Shown here piece by piece: positions 43,713-54,982 of a stretch of 64,000 nucleotides of DNA. The translations under genes were made by a program, and so were the position numbers. Position 1 is the stretch's first letter. Every line of letters starts with the position of its first letter. The notes under the pieces were generated by a model. That model did not search any database, was not told the DNA's origin, and worked only from the letters and a program-made list of their open reading frames with translations. Source of the DNA: an uncultured Collinsella sp. (GTDB lineage: Bacteria; Actinomycetota; Coriobacteriia; Coriobacteriales; Coriobacteriaceae); NCBI GenBank assembly GCA_959604825.1, contig CAUHCN010000007.1:1-64000 (forward strand). The letters are read 5' to 3'.

Positions 43713-43758
43713 CCTTTCCCTCGGGAACTGGGCTTCGCGAAGTTTCCCGAGGGAAAGG
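43713..43758. repeat. Conserved-loop hairpin, copy 1
   Basis: 15-bp perfect stem CCTTTCCCTCGGGAA (43713-43727) and its complement (43744-43758). The 16-nt loop CTGGGCTTCGCGAAGT is the exact reverse complement of the loop in the hairpin at 48957-49000, whose stem differs. Confidence 0.85.
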
Positions 43759-43900
43759 CTCAGCCGCCACCCTGCGACCTACCGGGGATTGCCATGACGT
43801 ACGTTGGCTGATTTGGTTTGGAATGAGATGCTGACGGTAGTCAATGGGCGCAACTGTCCCGGGTGCATTTCAAGATGCACCTAAATGTCTGCCTTTATCC

Positions 43901-44377
43901 TTATAGATTGTCCAGGTAGTCGTCGGCATCATAGGTAAGGCTATAGGCTTTATTCAGAATGCGCACGAGCTCCTGGGCATCGTGCTCGCCGAGCGCTGAG
44001 AGTTGTTTCGAGAGCGATGCCACACTCTCGGCATTTTTTTTCGCCGCGAAATCACGGCCTTCCTCGGTGATGCTCACCAGCACACGCCGACGATCGTTTG
44101 GATCGGTCCTGCGCTGAACGTAACCCTTGCTCTCGAGTGAATCCAAGATATGCGACATGCGCGCACGGGAGAATTTCAGCTTCTTGGCAATCTCGGAGGG
44201 AATGACGTCACCGTCAATACCCGATAGATACTGTAAAACCGGTGCCTCGCCCACACTGGCGCCGCCGGCAGCACTCAAGGATCCCTTGGCAAGGGAACGT
44301 GAGTACACGATCAGTTTTCGAGCGACGTCATCGTAATCCACTGGGGATATTGTCCTTTGCAACTCTAGAAGGGCCAT
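43901..44377 (-). CDS. MarR-family transcriptional regulator
   Basis: A 158-residue winged-helix regulator. DGDVIPSEIAKKLKFSRARMSHILDSLESKGYV is the helix-turn-helix, followed by the wing RRTDPNDRRRVLVSITEEG, both textbook MarR features. It lies upstream of, and on the same strand as, the GH31 gene and near a PTS operon, so it may control one of them. Its ligand is unknown. Confidence 0.92.
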   Translation of the reverse strand: MALLELQRTISPVDYDDVARKLIVYSRSLAKGSLSAAGGASVGEAPVLQYLSGIDGDVIPSEIAKKLKFSRARMSHILDSLESKGYVQRRTDPNDRRRVLVSITEEGRDFAAKKNAESVASLSKQLSALGEHDAQELVRILNKAYSLTYDADDYLDNL

Positions 44378-44445
44378 AAAACCGTCATTTGCCGTACATT
44401 AGTTAACATTCGCAACAATTATTTATGATACCCCAACGCGGAAGT

Positions 44446-44772
44446 CTATTGCTCGTCCTTCTTGCGTCGCATAAGCTCCTCAACGTCGATACCCGCGGCC
44501 TCGAGCATGCGCTCGACATTCTTTTTGGCGTTGGTCGTGCCAACCTTAAGCACGATCGAAAGCGGAGTGCCCACCACTAGGCACACGATGCCCACGGGGA
44601 CACCCCAGCCGGGGCCTCCCTGCATACCCCACATCCCCATCAAAAAGCCAATCGCCACGAGCGAATAGCCCAGGCGCAGCCAAACGTTGAGCCGCTGAAT
44701 AGCATCGGTCTGCATCTTTGCCTCGCGGATCAAGTCGTCGCGCGAAAGGTCGTGTCCATGTTTCTCGTGCAT
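44446..44772 (-). CDS. Small membrane protein, 108 aa
   Basis: A 108-residue protein with a His-rich charged start (MHEKHGHDLSRDD), two hydrophobic segments (about 33-50 and 56-75) and a charged tail (VEELMRRKKDEQ). AGGAGG five bases before ATG 44772 supports this start over 44814. No family is recognised. It lies between the MarR gene and the PTS operon terminator. Confidence 0.65.
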   Translation of the reverse strand: MHEKHGHDLSRDDLIREAKMQTDAIQRLNVWLRLGYSLVAIGFLMGMWGMQGGPGWGVPVGIVCLVVGTPLSIVLKVGTTNAKKNVERMLEAAGIDVEELMRRKKDEQ

Positions 44773-44904
44773 ATGGTCCTCCTCGTGCAAAGCGTGCATT
44801 ATGCGCAAGTGCATCGTTTATCGAATACGTCATCTTTCAAGAGCAATATAGCGGGTGTCGTATAGGCGATGGAGGTCGCTGGCCATATTGCCCTTGAAGG
44901 GCGG

Positions 44905-44945
44905 CGTAAAATCAGAAGGCCGTGCGGTTGAGACCGCACGGCCTT
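44905..44945 (-). terminator. Terminator of the PTS operon
   Basis: Perfect 13-bp stem AAGGCCGTGCGGT (44916-44928) and its complement (44933-44945); the minus strand continues with ATTTTA. It lies 23 bp after the IID stop. Confidence 0.85.
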
Positions 44946-44967
44946 ACAGGGGGTCAAAGGATGATGA

Positions 44968-45795
44968 CTAGTAGCTCAGCGCCGGGTCGAAGAAACCAAT
45001 AACAACGCCCACGAATGCGATCACAACGAGGATCAGCATCATGACTATGGGGTTGACCTTCTTCTTGGTCATCATGTACCAGCAGAAGATGATGAAGATC
45101 ATCGGCAGCAGGTGCGGATAGATGCCGTCGAGCGTGTCCTGGAACTTACCGCCGCCGGGCAGCACCAGGTTGGGGCTGCAGGTGATGGAGACCCAAGTTG
45201 CGCCCACGGCACCGATGACCATGGTACCGACCATCACGATGGAATCGCGAAGAGCCTTTGCCTTGGGTCCGACCAGTGCCTCGACCGCCTTGCCGCCGAG
45301 CTCATAGCCTTGGTTGTAGGCAAAGCGCATGCCAAGGAACATGAGCAGGTTCCACACGACAATATAGAAGATGGCACCGAGCGGAGAGCCGCCGGTCGAG
45401 AGACCGAGGGCGATACCGAGCAGGATCGGGATCAGGGTACCGACGATCAGCGAGTCGCCAAGGCCGGCGAGCGGGCCCATGAGGCCGGCGCGGATGCCGT
45501 TGATGGCGTCGTCGTCGATGGCCTCGCCGTTTGCGCGAGCCTCCTCGAGGCCGGCGGTGACGCCGACAATCATGGTGCCGATCTGCGGCTCGGTGTTGAA
45601 GAACGCGGAGTAGGTCTGGAGGGCCTGCTTCTGCTCCTCGGGCGTGTCGTAGAGCTCCTCGACGATCGGAAGCATGGCGCACAGGTAACCGAAGGTCTGC
45701 ATGTGCTCCTGCGAGAAGCAAGTCAGGTTGCCATAGGACCAGTTGCGGAACGACTTGGCAAGCGTTTTCTTAGAGAGCTTTTTCTTCTCTGCCAT
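44968..45795 (-). CDS. Mannose-family PTS component IID
   Basis: One of two membrane subunits of a mannose/fructose/sorbose-type phosphotransferase importer. The 275-residue protein has the IID hallmark segments SFRNWSYGNLTCFSQEHMQT, GLMGPLAGLGDSLIVGTLIPILLGIALGL and a C-terminal membrane helix. It starts on the last base of the IIC stop codon overlap (45795). The operon order is IIA, IIB, IIC, IID. Confidence 0.93.
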   Translation of the reverse strand: MAEKKKLSKKTLAKSFRNWSYGNLTCFSQEHMQTFGYLCAMLPIVEELYDTPEEQKQALQTYSAFFNTEPQIGTMIVGVTAGLEEARANGEAIDDDAINGIRAGLMGPLAGLGDSLIVGTLIPILLGIALGLSTGGSPLGAIFYIVVWNLLMFLGMRFAYNQGYELGGKAVEALVGPKAKALRDSIVMVGTMVIGAVGATWVSITCSPNLVLPGGGKFQDTLDGIYPHLLPMIFIIFCWYMMTKKKVNPIVMMLILVVIAFVGVVIGFFDPALSY

Positions 45796-46652
45796 TAGAT
45801 GTCCTCCTCTTCCTCATCATCGGAGCCCGAGGCGATAGCTGCCTTGGGAGCGTTTGCGAGGTCGATCTTGAGCGAAGCGATCTCATAGTTGATCAGGGCG
45901 AAGAAGCAGCCGATGCCGGCAGCGGCGATCAGGTTGCAGCCCATAACAGCGGACAGGGTGAAGCCGAAGAAGAACGTCAGAAAGTCCGTGGGCTTAGAGA
46001 TGACCTGCTTGAGCAGGATGGCGATACCGACGGTAGGCAGCAGCGAGCCGACGGTGAACAGCGTCTTCATCGCGATGCCGTCCATGGGCATGTAGGTCTT
46101 CATGAGGTCGACCATGGCGGTGCCGCCCATGGTGATGATGAACGTCGGGAGGAACGAGCAGACGATGTGACCGATCCAAGGCAGAACGTTGTTGACCAGG
46201 TAGAGCTTGTGGAGATCGCCCTTCTCGAGCCACTTCCAGCCCATGCCCTGCCACACCAGGTTGATGGTGGCGGTGCCATAGAAGAGCACAGTGCCGAGCG
46301 TGCCGACGGCGGCACCGAGGGATGCGGCCATGCCGGCAGCCTCAGCGGAGGCGGGATCGATGCCCGAGTTCTTGATGGCGAGGATCGCCAGCGGGATACC
46401 GATATAGGACACGGCGCGGACGTCGGCGGAGACGGTTCCGCCGGGGGTCACGAGAGCGATGTAGACAACCTGGATGGCAGCGCCGACGAGGATGCCCGTC
46501 TGCATATCGCCCATGATGATGCCGACGATGAGGCCGGCGACCAGAGGACGACCCAGAGTGTAGTTGCCGATCGTCGTGCCGCCCATGCCAGGCAGTGATG
46601 CCAGGCAGGCGAACAGGCCGAACAGCGCGGCTTGGAATGCATTGATTGCCAT
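45795..46652 (-). CDS. Mannose-family PTS component IIC
   Basis: The 285-residue sugar channel subunit. Motifs include GNYTLGRPLVAGLIVGIIMGDMQTGILVGA, VTPGGTVSADVRAVSYIGIPLAI and about eight hydrophobic helices. The C-terminus is acidic (SDDEEEEDI). It overlaps IID by 1 bp. The transported sugar cannot be told from the sequence. Confidence 0.93.
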   Translation of the reverse strand: MAINAFQAALFGLFACLASLPGMGGTTIGNYTLGRPLVAGLIVGIIMGDMQTGILVGAAIQVVYIALVTPGGTVSADVRAVSYIGIPLAILAIKNSGIDPASAEAAGMAASLGAAVGTLGTVLFYGTATINLVWQGMGWKWLEKGDLHKLYLVNNVLPWIGHIVCSFLPTFIITMGGTAMVDLMKTYMPMDGIAMKTLFTVGSLLPTVGIAILLKQVISKPTDFLTFFFGFTLSAVMGCNLIAAAGIGCFFALINYEIASLKIDLANAPKAAIASGSDDEEEEDI

Positions 46653-46724
46653 GCTTTCCCCTTTCTTTATTCCTCAGCCCCTTTCACCAAGGGCTGTAGA
46701 TACCAAAATGCGGCTGGCGCCTAA

Positions 46725-47213
46725 CTAGAAGCCAAACTGACCGCGGAACTTGGGCCACTCACCGATGGACTTCTCCTTGATAAGGGCGAACTCGACCGTG
46801 TAGCCGGCGTTGGTGAGATCCTCGAGCGCCTGGGCCTCTTCCTGCGTGATCGACTGGTTGTTGCCAAGCTTGGTGGTGCCGGGACGATCGTTGCAGGGAC
46901 CGACGATGATGCGGTCCATGCCGGGCTTAAAGCCAAAATCGACGAGAAGTTCCTTCATGTCGAGCGGGTTCTTGGTGATCAGGAAGTACTTGGTGTCGGA
47001 CTTGAGAACCTTCTCGGAGACCTCCTTGAAGTGCTCCTTGGTCCACACGAACGTCTTCTTGCCCGAGGCACTCTTGTAGGCCTCCTTGAGCACGGGGTTG
47101 GACGCTGCAGCGTCGTTGACGGCGATAAGACCGTCGCAGGGATACTCGAGGGCCCAACGGGTAACGGTCTGTCCATGGATCATACGGTCATCAATACGGA
47201 TGAACGAAATCAT
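46725..47213 (-). CDS. Mannose-family PTS component IIB
   Basis: A 162-residue cytoplasmic phosphocarrier. The phosphorylated His13 lies in RIDDRMIHGQTVTRW, followed by IAVNDAAASNPVLKEAYK. It accepts phosphate from IIA and passes it to the sugar. AAAGGGAGAACGC precedes the ATG. A short non-coding gap separates it from IIC. Confidence 0.92.
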   Translation of the reverse strand: MISFIRIDDRMIHGQTVTRWALEYPCDGLIAVNDAAASNPVLKEAYKSASGKKTFVWTKEHFKEVSEKVLKSDTKYFLITKNPLDMKELLVDFGFKPGMDRIIVGPCNDRPGTTKLGNNQSITQEEAQALEDLTNAGYTVEFALIKEKSIGEWPKFRGQFGF

Positions 47214-47292
47214 GCGTTCTCCCTTTCTTTATCACCGGGGGTCTTTCCTCTTAACCCCCGCTCCATCACGAAAATTTGGGCGGATGCGCTGC

Positions 47293-47727
47293 CTAGATGT
47301 CGTCGTCCTCGTCGTCGGCGTCATCGGTCGGGACAACGAGCTCGGACATACCGTTCTTGCCCTCCTGCAGCATCATCTGCTTGAGGGAATCCAGGTCCAT
47401 GGTGGCAAGCCCCATCATGGCGGTCATAGCCATGGGCAGATTCATACCGCCGAAGGCAATGGTGTGGGCGAGCAAACCCTTCTCGGCCAGCGTGTTCATG
47501 GCATTGGTGAGCGGCGATCCGCCCAGGATGTCACCAAGCAGGACAACCTCGTCATCGGCGGTAACGGGAGCGAGCATCGCCTTGACGTTCTCGACATACT
47601 CGTCAGCGCCCATGCCGTCCACGAGACTCGTCGACAAGATGTTCGGGGCGTCATTGCCGAGCATCTTGAGGACACTGTGCAGTCCGGGAGCGAGCGTTCC
47701 GTGACTGACCATTACCAGATACCGCAT
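47293..47727 (-). CDS. Mannose-family PTS component IIA
   Basis: A 144-residue domain whose phosphorylated His9 is in MVSHGTLAPGLHSVLKML; LLGDILGGSPLTNAM matches the EIIA-Man fold. The C-terminus is acidic (TDDADDEDDDI). AGAGGAGA precedes ATG 47727. As first gene of the operon it lies 90-110 bp from the GntR operator. Confidence 0.92.
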   Translation of the reverse strand: MRYLVMVSHGTLAPGLHSVLKMLGNDAPNILSTSLVDGMGADEYVENVKAMLAPVTADDEVVLLGDILGGSPLTNAMNTLAEKGLLAHTIAFGGMNLPMAMTAMMGLATMDLDSLKQMMLQEGKNGMSELVVPTDDADDEDDDI

Positions 47728-47813
47728 GCGGTCTCCTCTCGACCTGCCGTGTGTCGCACGGCTTTGCTTTTTGCTGAGATTATTGTTGCGCCGGGGCATG
47801 TTCGGTACAAGAA

Positions 47814-47860
47814 AATAGTTGTGAACGGCAACTATTCATCGGTTAACGGTAGCAACTATT
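47814..47860. promoter_or_regulatory. GntR-type operator between the PTS operon and its regulator
   Basis: AATAGTTG (47814-47821) and CAACTATT (47829-47836) form a perfect 8-bp inverted repeat with a 7-bp spacer. A second half-site, GCAACTATT (47852-47860), lies 15-24 bp further on. They sit in the divergent gap, which fits autoregulation and repression of the PTS operon. Confidence 0.7.
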
Positions 47861-48035
47861 TTTGTGCCTAAATTATTTTTTCTTCTAATTATTTTTAAAA
47901 TAGCAGGTAGATTGCCTGATAAATGTTTTATGTTCCTTATGCACCATACATACCAGCAAGAATCGGGCCTGGCATCTCCGGTTTGCCCCGCAGTGTCAGA
48001 CCATGTCACGTACGCCCACGACATGGAGGTACCCC

Positions 48036-48818
48036 ATGGATATGATCTCGTTTCTCGCCTCCGAACCCTTCGACCGCAGCGGTGATACGCCGCTCTATGT
48101 CCAGCTTAAACATCGAATCGCTCTGCTTATCGCCAGCCAGGCGTTCGACACCAAGACGCCGCTGCCACGCGAGCTCGAAATCTGTGAGCGGCTGGAGTTA
48201 TCGCGCGCGACCGTGCGCCGTTGCTTCCAAGATCTCGTCATCGAGGGGCGCGTGGTGCGCAAGCGCGGCCAGGGCACGTTCATCAAGCCCCAAACTTCAG
48301 CACCCGGCATCGACCTGGCCCTGAATTTCAGCGCGCGGATGCGCGAAGCGGGACGGGTTCCGAGCTCGCAGATTCTCGCCTTTTCAAGCATACCGGCCGT
48401 CCGCGGCATCGCCTCCGGGCTCAAAGTGCCCGAAGGGACACCCGTCTGGGAGATTCGCCGCCTGCGTCTCGCCAACGACAAACCCATGGAGCTCAACTAC
48501 GTCTATATCCCCGTGTCACTTTGCCCCGAGCTCACGCGCAAAGACGTGGATGGCTCGCTCTACGCCTACATCGCGGAAAAGACCGGCATCCTGCCCGCAA
48601 GCGTCGATGCCGTCTACGAGACGGTCAACCTCGACAAGCATGAGGCGCGTCTTTTGGGACAGAACACCGGTAAGGCGGCGATGCGCATCGTGCGTTCGAC
48701 CTACGACAAGACGGGAACCCCGTTCGAGGTGGGCGTGCTCATCAGCTGCGACGGTCAGGCAAAGCTGCACGTGCACATCGCCGCCGACAAAACAACCTTC
48801 ACCGCCACAGCCCAATAA
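48036..48818 (+). CDS. GntR-family regulator with UTRA domain
   Basis: A 260-residue sugar-sensing repressor. Residues about 20-85 form the winged helix (TPLYVQLKHRIALLIASQAF, LPRELEICERLELSRATVRR, RVVRKRGQGTFI), and 95-250 form the UTRA effector domain (VPEGTPVWEIRRLRLANDKP, SVDAVYETVNLDK). GGAGG lies six bases before ATG 48036. Divergent from the PTS operon, whose sugar or sugar phosphate probably releases it from DNA. Confidence 0.92.
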   Translation: MDMISFLASEPFDRSGDTPLYVQLKHRIALLIASQAFDTKTPLPRELEICERLELSRATVRRCFQDLVIEGRVVRKRGQGTFIKPQTSAPGIDLALNFSARMREAGRVPSSQILAFSSIPAVRGIASGLKVPEGTPVWEIRRLRLANDKPMELNYVYIPVSLCPELTRKDVDGSLYAYIAEKTGILPASVDAVYETVNLDKHEARLLGQNTGKAAMRIVRSTYDKTGTPFEVGVLISCDGQAKLHVHIAADKTTFTATAQ

Positions 48819-48827
48819 ATCCAAAAC

Positions 48828-48870
48828 GTGGGCGCCGTCGTTCAAACGAACGACGGCGCCCACACTCATT
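48828..48870 (+). terminator. Terminator of the GntR gene
   Basis: Perfect 16-bp stem GTGGGCGCCGTCGTTC (48828-48843) and its complement (48848-48863), loop AAAC. The T tract is weak (ACTCATTTTC). Confidence 0.8.
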
Positions 48871-48936
48871 TTCTATTCAGCCCTAGTCATCGCACAAAGC
48901 CCCTTCGGCAGTACACGGTGCAACCGAGTCACCGTA

Positions 48937-49021
48937 GGCCGGGGCGGGAGGCGGTCCTTTCTCTCGGAAAACTTCGCGAAGCCCAGTTTCCGAGAGAAAG
49001 TGTCCGGCTGCCGCCCCGGCC
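48937..49021. repeat. Conserved-loop hairpin, copy 2, with nested outer stem
   Basis: Inner 14-bp perfect stem CTTTCTCTCGGAAA (48957-48970) and complement (48987-49000) around loop ACTTCGCGAAGCCCAG. Outer 11-bp stem GGCCGGGGCGG (48937-48947) and its complement (49011-49021). It ends 13 bp from the carB stop and may terminate carAB. Confidence 0.85.
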
Positions 49022-49033
49022 GACCAGGTCACA

Positions 49034-52348
<3,315 letters not shown>

Positions 52349-52349
52349 G

Positions 52350-53789
52350 TTAGTTCTCCTCGGTCGCAGCGTTCTCGGACTCGGCGAAATTCCAGCCGGC
52401 GAGGCGGTCCTTCGCGGTGTCGATGTCCAGGTAGTTCTCCTCGCCGTCCATGAGTCGCGTAAAGGCGGTAAAGAGATAGTGGGCATCGGTGGGGCCAGGC
52501 GAAGCCTCGGGGTGGTACTGGACCGAGAAACACGGGGCGTCGAGCAGCTGGATGCCCTCGGCGGTGCCGTCGTTGAGGTTCACATGTGTCAGGCGAATGC
52601 GACCAAAGCGCTCGTTCATCACGACCGGCGCGATGCCGCGACGCACCCAGGCACGCAGGTCGCCGCCGGCCGCATGCTCGGTTTCGCCGCCGGAAAGCTC
52701 CGGAATCAGTTTGCCCAGACTGGGGAACAGCAGGCCAAAGCCGTGGTTTTGCGCGGTGATCTCCACGCGACGGCTCACCAGATTCATAACCGGCTGGTTA
52801 CCGCCACGGTGACCGAATTTAAGCTTTTCCATTTGGGCGCCGCAGGCCAGGCTGATCATCTGGTGACCGAGGCAAATGCCAAAGACCGGCACCTTGCCGA
52901 TCAGCTGCTGTACCTGCTCATAGGTCTCCACCACGGCATCGGGGTCGCCGGGGCCGTTGGACAAAAAGACGCCATCGGGATTCATGTTGAGCACCTGCTG
53001 GGCGGGCGTATCCCACGGCACGACGGTGAGATCGCAGCCGGCACGGACCAGGCCCTCCAGAATACCGCGCTTCACACCGCAGTCGTAGGCGACCACTTTG
53101 TGACGGGCAGGAGCGGCAGCCGCAAGCGCAAAGTCATGCGTGGCAGGCAGGTCGGCGGCCACAAACTCGTGAGGCGCGGGGCAACTTACGGTCTTGACCA
53201 GGTTCTCGCCTACCAGCGTGGGCGCAGCGGACAAGCGCTCGGCAAGCTCGTCGACGTCGAAGATCTCGGTCGAGATAATGCCCATCTTGGAACCATTGTC
53301 GCGCAGATGGCGCACCAGAGCGCGGGTGTCGATACCCTCGATAGCGACGATGCCGTGAGCGCGCAGGTACTCCGGCACGCTGACGGCCGAGCGCCAGTTA
53401 GAAGGCGTGGCGCACATATCGCGAACGATCATGCCGCGCATAGCCGGAGCGCTCGCAGGGCGCACGGCGTCGCCGGGGAAGGCCGACTGGACATCGGTCT
53501 CGTCGATACCGTAATTGCCGATCTGCGGATAGGTCATGGTTACAATTTGGCCGGCATAACTCGGGTCGGTCATGACCTCAAAGTAGCCCTCGAGCGAGGT
53601 GTTGAAGCAGACTTCGCCGGTCGCGGTGCCCTCGGCGCCGCATGCACGTCCATAAAAAATGGTCCCATCCTCAAGATACAGGATACAGGGACCGCAGGTG
53701 CCCTTGCTGGTTTTGGCCAGCATACGCTGGCAAAGCTCGCTGGGCGCGAAGGTGCGGGCGGCAGCGCCCGCGGTATGGTTGTTCGCCAT
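52350..53789 (-). CDS. carA: Carbamoyl-phosphate synthase small subunit
   Basis: The glutaminase subunit. The 479-residue protein has an extended first 100-residue domain ([28 protein letters not shown]) and a class I glutaminase with nucleophile Cys in [10 protein letters not shown] and the [11 protein letters not shown]is/Glu pair. It is somewhat longer than usual because of an N-terminal extension and inserts. AAGGAGAATT precedes ATG 53789, right beside a PyrR-like hairpin. Confidence 0.95.
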   Translation of the reverse strand: MANNHTAGAAARTFAPSELCQRMLAKTSKGTCGPCILYLEDGTIFYGRACGAEGTATGEVCFNTSLEGYFEVMTDPSYAGQIVTMTYPQIGNYGIDETDVQSAFPGDAVRPASAPAMRGMIVRDMCATPSNWRSAVSVPEYLRAHGIVAIEGIDTRALVRHLRDNGSKMGIISTEIFDVDELAERLSAAPTLVGENLVKTVSCPAPHEFVAADLPATHDFALAAAAPARHKVVAYDCGVKRGILEGLVRAGCDLTVVPWDTPAQQVLNMNPDGVFLSNGPGDPDAVVETYEQVQQLIGKVPVFGICLGHQMISLACGAQMEKLKFGHRGGNQPVMNLVSRRVEITAQNHGFGLLFPSLGKLIPELSGGETEHAAGGDLRAWVRRGIAPVVMNERFGRIRLTHVNLNDGTAEGIQLLDAPCFSVQYHPEASPGPTDAHYLFTAFTRLMDGEENYLDIDTAKDRLAGWNFAESENAATEEN

Positions 53790-53800
53790 AATTCTCCTTC

Positions 53801-53818
53801 CCGGTCTCACAGGACCGG
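53801..53818 (-). promoter_or_regulatory. PyrR-binding-like hairpin at the carA start
   Basis: The carA leader (minus strand) reads CCGGTCCTGTGAGACCGG, a 6-bp stem with loop CTGTGA. It matches the PyrR RNA consensus core (UCC-N-G-N-GAG). It is 4 bp from the ribosome binding site and 12 bp from the start codon, the arrangement expected for translational repression by PyrR with UMP. Confidence 0.55.
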
Positions 53819-53949
53819 CTTAAAGGTGTGTAGTTAGGCCTCGCGGTATTGTAACCGCAAGCATGCCTCATGGCGTTAATTTCATCGAAATGTTTACGAA
53901 ATGATAATTATGACTTTCTATGCATAATGATTATTTAATCCCCGTCCCA

Positions 53950-53991
53950 GAAAAATTATCCCGCGTGGGCTTGTGGCTCACGCGGGATAAT
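53950..53991 (-). terminator. Terminator of the 321-aa membrane protein gene
   Basis: 13-bp stem ATTATCCCGCGTG (53955-53967) and complement (53979-53991), with AAAAA at 53951-53955 giving the U tract. Confidence 0.9.
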
Positions 53992-53997
53992 GGCCTC

Positions 53998-54963
53998 TTA
54001 CTTTTGCTTGTCCTGTTCCAGCAGATCGGACGGTGAGCGATCGGGCTTGCCGCCGCGGAAAATCTCGCGGCCATGCAGACGATGCTCCAGGTCACGTTCG
54101 GCCTTTTCCTCGTCAATCTTGGTCTGGCTCACCACCGGGTCCTCGATCAGCGACGAAACCGAGTTCACCTGTTTTTGAATGCGCTCGGCAATGGTGTCGT
54201 CCATGCTTACGATGCGCATCTTCCAGTCGATACTCGTGGCGTTGGATGAGCTCTTGGTCCACACGAACGTCAAAATGGCGCTCTGATGACCCCGCGCGGG
54301 AAACATGCCAAAAAAGGAATCGTGCTGAATGTTGCTATCCTCGTCGATATAGGCGTGAACGTTATACACCACGCGGTCGATCTTATCGTTGAGCAGGGCG
54401 TTGGTCGCAAGCGCCGCGGCCTGGATCTGCCCGTTGGACAGCAGCTCGAGCTCATTGGCAGACGATGTGTCCAACACCGTCACCTCAACCGTGCCCGTGC
54501 GCTCATCGGCCTCGTCGACGGTAAAATCGAGCGGAAACTGCGTAAAGCCGTTGCCCCACTCAAGGCCGCCCTTCAGCGCCGTCGAGACGGTATCCACCGA
54601 AACGCTCTCGGACAGGTTGGCGGTATTCAGACGGCGCATCACGCCGTAGCCAATCTGCATGCCCACGATCAGCACCAGAATACCGATGACCACGGCCATC
54701 GCGGTCTTCGTAATGGTATGGCTCACCTGCGAGCCCGAAGGATCGTCCTCAGACAGCGGGTCGATATGTTTTGCCTGGCTCGCACGGTCCTCGCTGCGCA
54801 GCTGCGCTAGCGCCGCTTTGTCACCGCGCTTGGCCGCAGCCTCCTTCTCACGCATGCGCTCGGTTCGCTTTTTGGCAAGCGTGGGATCCAAGACGCCGGA
54901 TGCATCGATTTCGGAGAATAACTCCGTCACTTCTTCCGGAGTCAAAGGGTTCTTGTCAGCCAT
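53998..54963 (-). CDS. Single-pass membrane protein of unknown function
   Basis: A 321-residue protein. A charged cytoplasmic N-terminus with coiled-coil character (residues about 8-70) is followed by one membrane helix (about 85-108, AVVIGILVLIVGMQIGYGV). An extracytoplasmic domain (110-270) follows, and the tail is charged with a helical stretch (KIDEEKAERDLEHRLHGRE). No family is recognised. It lies immediately downstream of the ABC exporter gene and may share its transcript. Confidence 0.75.
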   Translation of the reverse strand: MADKNPLTPEEVTELFSEIDASGVLDPTLAKKRTERMREKEAAAKRGDKAALAQLRSEDRASQAKHIDPLSEDDPSGSQVSHTITKTAMAVVIGILVLIVGMQIGYGVMRRLNTANLSESVSVDTVSTALKGGLEWGNGFTQFPLDFTVDEADERTGTVEVTVLDTSSANELELLSNGQIQAAALATNALLNDKIDRVVYNVHAYIDEDSNIQHDSFFGMFPARGHQSAILTFVWTKSSSNATSIDWKMRIVSMDDTIAERIQKQVNSVSSLIEDPVVSQTKIDEEKAERDLEHRLHGREIFRGGKPDRSPSDLLEQDKQK

Positions 54964-54982
54964 AAACTTCCTGTCATATCAA

